A stretch of 64,000 nucleotides of DNA, from contig JAFFSR010000237.1 in assembly GCA_017163975.1 (NCBI GenBank), positions 5,766,001-5,830,000 on the forward strand, given 5' to 3'. A model generated the notes under the pieces. It did not search any database, was not told where the DNA came from, and was given only the letters and a program-made list of their open reading frames with translations. The stretch is from Anastatus disparis. Its lineage: Eukaryota > Arthropoda > Insecta > Hymenoptera > Eupelmidae. Within the stretch, counting starts at the first letter, position 1. Each line of letters begins with the position of its first letter. Below are positions 39,801-51,800 of this stretch, piece by piece. The position numbers and the translations under genes are program-made.

Positions 39801-42800
39801 CTTCCTTCCTTTATTCTTACATTGTATTGTACAGTCACACAACATTTTTTTTTTCTTTTTTTTTCTCCTTTATTACCATCCATCTATTTACTTATACTTT
39901 CCTCAAGAATTTTTTAATTTTATTCTTGAATATTTATTTTACTTTACCAAGATTCCATTCTGAGCTTATTGTTTGTGCACCTTTATTTTTTGCTGTACTG
40001 CATATTATGTATTAATTATCTTCAGGATTTATATTTTACAGAAATAAATATAAAATAATAAATAATAAACTTAATTTAAAAATTTATCATAGTTAAACGA
40101 AAGTTAAAATACTGATAATAATAAACTATAAAAATTTTTTTAGCTCAATAAATTTAACGCGCACAATTAACACAGCGAAAAAAATTTATATCATCGTTTA
40201 ACCGTTTAACTTGGGAAATTAATGTTTCATATAAAGATCAATAAATTATAAAAAATTGCGTAAATTAAAGTTAAATCTCCGTTTACGACATAGTACGTAA
40301 AATAAAGTTCGAATATATCATTATACTTTATTACTCTAGCGAATAAATTTGAAGCAATCTAAATAAATAAATCAAGTTAATCAATCAATCACTTTTATTC
40401 CTCGTCTGAAAAAAAAGTTGAGTAAATAATTTAACTCAGATTCTTCGTCTTGACCCATCTCAATTTGTCTTTCTTATATTCTTTGTGCTCCTTTTTTTCA
40501 CTCTCATCTTGGAAAATTTACCTTGAGGGCAAGGACCTACAGAACATCTTCAATTTTAATACGCAAGTGGCGTTGGATGCTTCGTTATTAATTTATAAGG
40601 AATACGTTGGCTATTATTATTTATGAGTAGATTAATATTACTCTACATGATTTACAGGTGCAATCGTTTTTTTCTTATCTTTTTTTCTTGTTGGAGATGG
40701 GAATATAGATAAGAAACATAACGTCAAGCATGAATAGATAAACGTTCAATAAAAATTTTACCTTTAAGGAGACTATGAAAAATAAATTGAAATTAACTCA
40801 ATAGATTGCTTTATTTTTTTATCCTTTAACTAGTTTATCTTTATATCGAAGCACAGAATAGAATTATACCAAGTTTTGCATAATGAAATATTGGAGATGA
40901 AATTGGAAAAACTAAACGTAATAAAACAATTTTAGAACAATCCAAAATTTTGACACGAAAGAGTAATTAAATTTGAAAGTTAATTTTTAACCAATATATC
41001 AAAAGATACAATAGAATAATAATTAATCTTATTGTTCTAGATCATGGAAACCTCAAAGTAAAGAGATAGAAAAAAGGTAGTGAGTAAACATGAATAAAAA
41101 AATATCGATGGTAAACAAATCTGTACCAGATTTGAATGAGCAAACTATCCTAAAACATACATACATACAGCAGATCAGATTATAACGTCAAAGTCCTGCA
41201 ACAAACAACAATGAATATATACAAACAACTCTTCTAATCCTATACGGCAGGTTCGATATAACTATATTCCCAGATCAAACAACAGCTATCCAAAGAGGGA
41301 GAAAGAGAGTTTGTAAGCCAATGTAGCTTTCTCTTCTCATCAACTCTCGAAAAGAGCTATATAACCCTATAGTCAAACATTACTCTCTTACTCCTCTATA
41401 TGAAAAAGTAACAAAACCCGCTATAGCTGTGTGGATGTTGCCTGAAGTAACCTATTTGGAATATACTTCAATGTATATACATTATATAGATACGGATACA
41501 TTGACCTTACTAATAAATGCTAACGTTTACCAAAGAGCACAATGAGGTGTCCTTTAGATTGATGCAACAAATAGTAAAACAAGTTATAGTTAACCTAGAT
41601 TATACGATGTTAACTTTTCAGCTAGTGCATATATATATATATATATTTACGTACACTTTTAGTTGTTGCTTTTACATACAAGAAACATACATTTCGCAGC
41701 TACTATCTGCATTGTTTGCGTACTGGACCTTTACGTACTACTTCAAATAATGTAAATATTTACATTGCTACATATGCATACATATATGAAATTACATACC
41801 AGTATAGTCCGAGGTAGTTTTGTGTAGTTGTGGCGTAGTAGTGGTAGTATTAGATGCTGCTGCCGCTGCTGCAACAGCAGCGTAAGCACTTGGATGATAC
41901 TGTAATGGAAGTGGGGGGCAAATTGGTCCCTTGTCTCCGGCACCGCTACCAACACCGCTACCGTCCTCCACTGAGACCTGCCGAAATATATATGTTATAT
42001 TGTTAATGCATATGACATTTATAGGATAGAAAGACACATTCAAATGTACGTATACGTATACACATTCACGCATTTATGCGAAACATGTGTTTCTTATACT
42101 TTAGTTCTGTTTATCTATATCATACACACGCATTATACTGTAGTTGAACGCAAAGAGACGTTGTCTCACACATTCGTTTGTTTACTCTTCCGCGTTTCTG
42201 TGTGTACGCTTGTGTGTGTGTTGAATCTGCTAGTGAATTTGAATTCTGTTTCATGAAATTAGATATGCATATACAATTTGGTGAATAGACATTAATTGTA
42301 ACGTTTCGATTAAATACATCATCGACAGATACTCATACGTGTTTTATCTTATGCTCTAGTGCTTGAGGATATTATTATTAATTTACAACTATACAAAATT
42401 GATATATTGTAATACGGTTTCATTTTGTTAATTACGCACAGATTTACTTTTGATTGTTTTTGAATTTTGTTACTGATTAATTTCACAAATTAGTTATTTC
42501 CAGTCTTTGTCAGTTGCAAAAGTGAATGTTTAATTAATTTAAAATCGAATTATTGCAATTCAATGAACTCGTATAAATAAAAGGAGAAAGGAATCATTTT
42601 TTGTATCTAAAAATAAAAACGATAATTTATAAATCACTCCAAAGGGTCTCAGAATATAACTCTAAAAATTAACAACGTGCCACAGTTATATCCTTTTATT
42701 TTAAAATCCTATAGATACTAACCGAAATAATAGCTAAAAAAAAGACTATAAATATTGACCCGATTTCAAATACCAGAAACTTATTTTTAGAATTTCACAA

Positions 42801-45800
42801 TTATTCATATTCCAAAAATCGTAGCTTTTTTATGTGAACTTTTATTATAGATCAGTATTGAAAAAAATTTTTTTTTAATAAAACATAGAACCCTCCCTAT
42901 ATATATCATATATGATATCGATTGGCTGTCTAATAAAAGCCCTCTTCAAACAGTAACAAAAAAAAAAAATGAAGAACGAAACATAAGTAGTCCACGTAAA
43001 ACAACGATAATACAAGTTCGATAAACAAGAAAAGGGCTGATATGGTCGTTATCAAGAATCCAAAAAGGTCTTGAAAAAAGAAAAACTGCAGTGCATCCCA
43101 GGGCTAATGTTGCATAAAATATAAAAGTTAAAGAAGGGTATATAAAAGAGGCCTTCATTTGAGGATGGCTCTTCTTGCACATTTCTTATCTAAAGTCGGC
43201 ACTTTGCCACCTTATCACTTTTCTCTTTTATAGAAGAAAAGAAAAACCTTTCGAAAATTATCGTGCTTTATGATGAATAATAATATTTGCTATGTAAATG
43301 TGGCGTAGTTAAATAAATAAATTTTATATTATTATTAGCTTGCATTACTTAAGTTTCGTAAGTAATTAAAAAAGCAATTTAATAATTTATTATAAACGCA
43401 AAAATAAACGTGAAACGGTTTCTAGATGATTAAGTCAATAACTTTTTTTTTTAATCATAAGTACATAAGATAGGAAATTCTAAATATAAACTTTAATTTG
43501 TACATAAAAAAAAAGTAAATGAAATGATCTTTTAGATCGTTTCATTCTTAATAATAACTTGGCATTTCATTAGTTACATAACATAAAAATGTAGATTACA
43601 TGCCTTTTAGCCTTTTATTCTTTACTATCATAACAAAAAAGTGTGTCATCGCTAAAATATCAACATACATTTTCCTTTATGTTCATAAGCTCTGGTCTGT
43701 CCAATACCAGAACTAATTCTACTTTATATACCTATAATACCTAACTTTTTACGTATTTTCTTTCTTTTTTTCTTTATTTTTTCTTTCTCTAACGAACAAA
43801 CTTTAATAAAAGCTATACCTTTAAGTCATAATTAATAAATGTAATATTTGTTGATGGAATAAATGTAAAATATTAATTAAAATAAATTGCAATTAATTAA
43901 TGCATATATTTGTGTTTAAATATTCAAATTGGAAGAAGATGAAGATAAGCTCTGTGTGTGTATGGATGTGTGTGTACCTTTACTTCAAACCGCACAACCG
44001 CCTTGTACTTTGGATGTACAAACTCATTGTAGTTGACGAACTCAAATTAGTTTTCGTACTTCCTTCGGCGATATGCAAGAGAAATGAAACTTGTTTTGGA
44101 ATTGCCGGCATTCAAATTCTATTGATTGTTAAATTAAGTTAATCTTTACATTGATAAATTAAATTTTATTTATTCTTACACCGAAGTTTACCGTAATAGT
44201 TTTTATTCCTAATTTATTTCAATCCGTTTCATGATTTTAGGTGAAAAAATGTATTATTAAAGTAGAACTTATTAAAGGAAAATTCTCATGAAGTACTTTG
44301 TAAGATCTTGGTACAAAACAGTTTTTATTTTTTAATAATCAACAAATTTTCGAGGATATAAAAAATTTAAACTAACCCTGGTAAAAATTTGTCTAGTTTT
44401 ATCGAGGCCTCGATTATTTAACATACAAAACTAGACAGATCTAGAGTAAATTTCTACTAGGGAAATTAAATTTGTATTGAAGAAATTTAAATAAAATTTA
44501 ATCATTCTAATATTTGTTCCAAATGTCCGACCAAATTTGGACTTTTTTCACTTATCTCTGCAATAAAAATACAAATAAATTACAACTGATACTTTTAGGC
44601 ATAATTTTAATAAAATAAATAAAAAGATGAGAATTTAAATAAGCAACAACAATAAATAAATGATTAGAAATAACGGAAAGGTTGGTTATAATATTCATCG
44701 GTTTTTGCATGACAATATTCCCTATACTATCCATAACCAAAAAGAGGTGAGGGTTTATGTTAACCGCCAAAGGTGTTAATTTCCGTTTAGGGGACGCCCG
44801 TTTATATCCCAACTAGCTGCGAGAGGGTGGTTCTATGTTTAGATAAGATAACCACTTAACCATCAGACCACGACGTGGAATTTCTTATCGCACTTTAGGG
44901 AGAGCTTCTACTCATACTCTCCGCTTATACTTTGAAAACTTTGTCCGTCTTTCTCTCCTCGTCGTTTTCGTTACTCATGGTACGTTGTTTTTATTTCTTT
45001 TTTACTTTGTTTTTCTTTTTTCTTCTTTTTTTAAGATACACGTTGAATTGCCCTTGATTTTTTTTTTTTCACATATATCGTCAAGGACATTAGTCTTTTT
45101 TTTCTTCGTTTACTCGTTAAAGTTTTGTAGCCGCTAAATGTCAGAGATGTGACATGGATTCGTAAATTTTTTTCTTTGATAGATTTACTTTTTTTGTAAA
45201 AAAATGTTTGTTTTTCTCATTTACATTTTTTTTACAGCTACATTAGTTATATAACACTTTTTTATAATAGTAACTAAATGAAAAATTTATTAGAATCAAT
45301 TTTATTTATTAATTCATTAAAATTTATATTATATTTTCAGATGTCAAATAATAGATATTAAATATTTAGGGTTCGAATACTATTTTAATTAATTTTGTAA
45401 ATGTAGATTATATACTAATGTTATTATTTTTTATTTTCATTCTACAGTTCATATGAAACAGATAAATGATTAATCAATCCATAATAAATCAATCAAACAA
45501 GAATTTACGTCAATAAGTAGAATAGTTATTGAAGGATTGTATAAAAAACACTAATATTAATGTACAATATTAATGAAATTTAAATTTTTTATGGAATCAA
45601 TTTAAGATGCAGAAAAGTTATTATTTTTATACTTTTATTGTCTGGAAATAAACTAATTTAAGAAAAAAAATTAATTTCATTGCGAGCAAAAAAGATATTT
45701 AAATAAAGTAAAAGCCGAACTTACTAGTTAGATATATTTTTATTTTTATTTAACGTCGCTGTATTCATGCTATCATTGCGATGTTAATTAGCGATGGAGG

Positions 45801-48800
45801 TCGTCAGTGTGTTTGAAAAAAGCATATGCATAGTACAGTGATGCTTGTATAAATCGGCCGGGAGCGGGATTCGAACTCAGAACCTCGAGATTATGAATCC
45901 ATCACTCTACCGAGTGAGCCACTGACGACCTCAGAAATGTGATACCGATGATAACATCAATACCTGCGTAGAAATTTCCCTGTTTTAACCCAAGTTTACA
46001 GTAGAATACTGTCAAATTCACTAGATTTTTCTCTTTTTCGGGAAAACAAGCCAGAATCGTACTAGGTATCTTCGACTTACTCTTACAATTGTCTATATAA
46101 AGGACATACCCAGGATTTCCTATCTTCAATCTGACGTGATCTTCTGTTTCCGAAGTGGTAAGAAAATAAAACAGATGGCGCTACAGATTCGAGTTTTTTT
46201 TCGTGAATTTATATAATTAAAAAAGTAAATAAAATCGATACTAATTTTATAGAAAGAAAAGAAAAAAGGAAAGAGAAAAAAAACGTATCAACCTATAAAA
46301 AATAAAGAAATAAATAAGTTTACATTAACTTCAATAATTAATAACAAAATAAATAAATTAAATTTTTTTATACACTATTATCTTATAAAAAGTAATTTTT
46401 TTGTGAAAGTTTAATTAAATTATTAACAAATACAGAAGTAAATCAATTATTTAATTATTTTTCTTATACAAAATCGAATAAAATTATATTTATGTAATAA
46501 AAAAATGAAATTTGTTTAAAAACAAATTAAATTACTAATAAATAATTTGATTAATTAAATATTATTTGTGAAAAAAATTAATTTTTTTATACAAGTATAT
46601 AATCTTGTACAAAAAAAAATAAAAAGTGTAAGAAAAATCTTGTATAAAAAATTAATTCTTTTACATAAGAATAATAATTTTAGGTTACTATATTTATTCG
46701 TAATTATTATTATTTGTTGTAATTAATTATTTGTTTGATTTCAATTTATAAATATTCTACTACCATAACAATTTTTATAGTAATAAACTATATATGTGAA
46801 ATAATCGTGGCTCGCAGAAGCGTTCCATAGTGTACTGGTAGTGTGAATGTCTAGTATCCCGTAGGTCGTGGGTTCTCATCCCGGTCAGGTCGAAAATTTA
46901 TCATGCGTTTTTTTTAAAGTATTATAATATCAGTAGGTTATTTACAAAGTAAATAATCAATTAAATTACGAAAGTTCAACGTATCAAAATATAAAATACC
47001 GTATAATTAATTTTTTATTTTTAATAGATTGTATATAGATAAACATTATTGAATTAGACATGTTTAAAGATCTAGCGAGTTCTCCTTGCTAGAATCCAGG
47101 TAGAAACAAGTAAAACTAGTCGGATTCCAGTCAGATTTAGCATGAAATTTCTGCATATAAATAAGTAAAAATATTTAAAAAGTTTATAAATTTAAATAAT
47201 TAAAGTAGAATATAAATAAAAGATGGTTTAAAATCTTAAAATTAAAGTATCACAGATTTCCATAATTTATATGAGAACCGAGTTTTTTTATGCCATAACC
47301 GAAGGAATGGGTAGTACTTTAATACCAAATATGAATTAAAGAGGTTATAAGAAGGGATAGAAGAATGTAAAAAAAGAGATAGGTTTAGAGATGTCAAATG
47401 TCAAATTTTAATCATTATATTTAATATTGACCATTGCAATAAAATATTTTTATAAAAATGAAGGAAATCAATTAAAATTTAATAAATTCAAGAAAATTTT
47501 AATTGATTGCTTTAACAAAACTGACTACTATATTCTCTTTATTTTCTATTTCAATTATCCTTATTTATTTATTAATAGTTCCAAATTTATTTATTTAGCC
47601 ATTTTTAACTATTTAAATGTACTACTATTTAATCAACGTTCTAAAATAGAAACAATTAATTTTTAAACTTCATTGCATCACCAAAAAATTCCTATACACT
47701 CGACTGTACTCAAAATAAACTAAATTTATTTAAAAGAAACTAAGTTGACTTTTGAATAATTTTACATGCATTTCGAGAGAGAAGAAAATGAAAGAAAGAA
47801 GAAATAAAAAAATTTTCTATCCCTAATTAGACAATTTGGGTAGCAAGCAGGCCACACATAACATTTTAGCACGACTAAGACGGTAACGGATATTCAATTC
47901 ACACCGTTGCCGTCATTAAAGGGCGGACGTTACATATTCAGAGAAAATACCTTTTTGGAGTGAGGGTTTGTGAAGTCTAACAAGCGCTCGCTCGTTCGCT
48001 CGCGCGCGTTCGTGGAACTACGAAATTTCCATAATCTAGTCCGTCACTCTTACTTTAACCTCTTTTCCTATTTTTTCCCTTTCTATTTTACTCATTTTAA
48101 ACTCGTGTAGCTTTTACTAGTGAGACAGAGAGACATAAAATTGTTAAAATTCAAGTAAAAAAAAAAAGAAAATGTAAGAAGGAAAGATAAATGAAGAATT
48201 CATTGTGTCGTTGAGTAAATACAAGGAAAAATATGGGGTAAAAGTTGAAATGTAAAATGAGAATAAAAGCAATGAGAGAAAATTTTTTTCTGTCAGGCTA
48301 TTCATTTGTTGCGTTAGTTTTTTTTTACTTCTTCTTCTTACGTTTTTTGTCAGTTTTTACAATTGCTAGAAGATAAGTGAAAAGGTTCATTAGCATTACT
48401 TGATTGAAGCTTCATTAGTATCGTTCAGTTAAAGTTTTTTAATGTTTTACGAAGTTGAAGTTATTCTTTTAAATAAATTGATTTTACGTTGCTTGATTTG
48501 AAAATTACAATTTTCCATATAAATATTTTAGTAAAATATATCTTGTTTATTACATATATATATTATTGAATTAATTTTATATAAAGTATACAACCCATTT
48601 TATAAAAATAGATTTAAAAAGAAGGTAATCAAACTAAGGTTTATTTTATGCATTTAGAAATTTCTCTTTACTAATTTAATCGACTAATGAAATTGTTAAT
48701 TTCTTCAAAAATAATTATATTGCATTTATTACTTATTTGATTTAAAAATAAATTCTTTAAAATTCCAGCTAATGATGTCCACAATGACTTTTTAAATTAC

Positions 48801-51800
48801 TCCATTATATTGTTTACGATCGTCTTATTAAGATTTTATATGTATAAAAATAAATGCCAGAGTTGTGGTTGGTAGAATTTTTTAGCGACAAAAAATCGCT
48901 TTCTATGGCAGCCTGCAATTTCGCCGAGCTTTATGACATTTATTAAAGTCGTTCGTGCTGCGAGTGATTAAACTGAATAAAGTATATACACTGAAGAATG
49001 AGAGAAGAAAAAAAAGACGTATAAAAAAGAATAATAGAAAAAAATATATATAAAAAAACGTAACGTAGAAATGAGAAAATAGGAAGGAGATGATAAGAGA
49101 AAATATAAGAAATCGAAGATGGAGCAAGATAACAAATAATGAAACGGATAAATAGAAAAGTAGCAGAATGAAAAATATTATGAGAAAAACATAATGTGTC
49201 ATATTTAGATAATTAAGATAATTATAATTTAAATGTTTGTGTTTTAATTTTCCTGTTTGTTTCATATAATTAATGATTATTTTTTGTTTTAAAAATTTTA
49301 TAAATGAATGCAATTACAATTACAATTATTGATATATGATTTCAAAATCACAATAATCAAAAATCTTAGTAGCGAATTTCATATAAAAGTTTTTAAATTT
49401 ATTATATCAATTCTTTTTCAGAAAAAAATATTTATTAAGCTGTAAGTAACGAAGCTCGTCTAATTAAATTAATAACTCACAAACTTTTTCCATTAAAGTG
49501 AATTTTTATTTAAATCAAACGTTATTTTTCATCTCATAACTAATTCAATTCCTTTTTCCTTGAATAAATATTGAGGAGAAAGGCAATAGTCTCTCGTTGA
49601 ATAAAATAAATATTTAAATAATAAATAAATAAATCTAAACTCAGTAATTTGATATTTGTCGTCACTATGACTTTTTTCTTTATTATAGTAATTTTTTTAT
49701 GAAAAATATTTTAATTTAATTTAGATTTGATTGTCTTTTTGATCAGAAATAACTTTTCCTCTTTTAGTAACAGAAGTTCAAATTGAATTCTTGAATTCAA
49801 CCTATATTAAATTAATTTCATAGTAAAAATATTTTAATAAGAATACAAGGACCAAAGAATAAGAAAATTATACGATCAAACTATAATCACGAAGTAAGAA
49901 TCAAAAAGTTATATAACTATATTTATCTACCTTTGTCTGACCATATGTTGATCTAACCTACTAAATATATAAATATTATAATATTTGTCATAGTTTAATT
50001 TAAAGTAAAATTTTTTTTCATCTTTTTAGATATAAATCTATGAATTTTAATTAAAAATTTCTTATTACAATCATTCATTCAATTCACAAAGCAGCTCATA
50101 AAACAAAGTAAGAAAAATACAGAATAAAAAAAAAACAAACTTTATACTTGATCAAAATGAAGCAATAAAGCGTGAAACCACATAAGGCTAGACGTAGCAT
50201 TCAACGTAGTTATACTCTTCTGTAGCGAAGGATGCAAAGTGAGCTAATACGATTAGCGACTTTGCTAGGCAGCGTAAATGTAAAGAGAAAGATGGAGAAA
50301 GAGCGCCGCGCGTATAAGTGAGAGAAAGCGAGCGAGCGAGTGAGAGAGAGAGAGAGAGAGGAAGATAGAGGCAAGTGTAGTAAAAGTGGAAAGCGGGATG
50401 TGTAGTACGGCCATTGCCGTAGGAAAACAGATTATTTTAATTTAAAGCAACAAACTCTGGTTCTAACGTATACGCTAATCCGCCACGAATTTGCGGCTCG
50501 TACGTGCACATTGTATCCTATGATATCTATCTCCTTTTTCTCTCTCTCTTGCTTTGTTAGCATTTTGTTTTCTTTCTTTTTTTTTCTTTTTTTTTTGTTT
50601 TCGTAAAAAAAGGTCCTTCGTTCAATTTAATCGTGACACGTTTTCTTGATCTTTTTTTTTCTTGGGGTTCTTTTTTTTATTTTATATTTTATGAAAGGTG
50701 TCCATAAACTGTATGAATATTTGCATGGAGATCTCAAAAAAAGCAAATTTTTAATTGGCATGAAAAAGAAAGAAAAAATGTGAGTACAAGGCGTTTCGTG
50801 AACTTTTTTTTATGAAACTCGGTAAAATTAGCCCTTTGTTTGCTTCAGTTTTTTGCGGGACAGAAGTTGGGCGAAAAAGTTTATTGTACATTAGTTTCAG
50901 AATATTGAACCGGCTTTTTTCGTATATCGAAAGGATAATGAATGCTTCGCATTCTTTCATTGTTAGTTGTAATATTTGATATGCGCAATGTAGTAATTTT
51001 CAAAAAATGTTTATAATTAAGGTAAAATATTCAAAACATTCGTTGATTTTAATGAAATACAGACTGACGTCAATTAAATCAATCAAGTTTACAGATTTGA
51101 AATATAAAATCTGAAATTAAAAATAATTATTTGAAATTTCGTAATAGCATTATTATTTTGCGAAATATTAAATTATAATGATGCATAATTTATAACAGAT
51201 TAAATTATACAGTAAAAATACTGAAAAATTTAAATTTATTTATTAATCCATAATTAATTTTAATATTAAGTTTCGAAATTCAATTTAAAATTGAATTTAA
51301 AAAATTTTGTTATTATTGTTAATGTTGAAAAAATTGTAACAAAATAAATACAATCTTTTATGCTGATATAAATACATAATGAAATTGAAATATTGTGTGT
51401 CAAGTACATTTATTACAATAGAATTTCATATCTATCGATTCAACAAACAGTTTTATCGATCGATTCATTCGAGAGATTACATTTTATTGTATTCTCATGT
51501 ACACGATGCACAAGAAATAGATACATTTATTTACAATATTCTTTATTTATAAAAGTTACAAAGAATGAAATAACAAAAGATAACTTTGTAAAAGCGTAAA
51601 TTGATTTTCATTAATTAAACAAACCATAAGCTAAAAACACGCAACAAAAAAGAAAACAAATAAAACTTCAATGGAAATCTCAAGATCAATCAATTCCAAT
51701 TCCCTGGTAGAAAATTAACCATTTTTTGGTCATAATTGTTGAGCTAAGCATGTTAAAATGACACATATCTAGAAATTCTGGAAATACTTAAAACAGAATT

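Noticed and set aside
42946..43182. Hydrophobic 78-codon minus-strand ORF resembling membrane segments
   Set aside because: It comes from AT-rich intron sequence with a homopolymer at one end; hydrophobicity is expected from this base composition.
45902..46129. 75-codon minus-strand ORF that looks protein-like
   Set aside because: Its 3' end runs into SINE copy 1 and the rest matches no family I recognise; a similar shadow frame covers SINE copy 2.
48903..49313. 136-codon minus-strand ORF
   Set aside because: Repeated Phe/Leu/Ser from A/G-rich plus-strand sequence; no recognisable motif.
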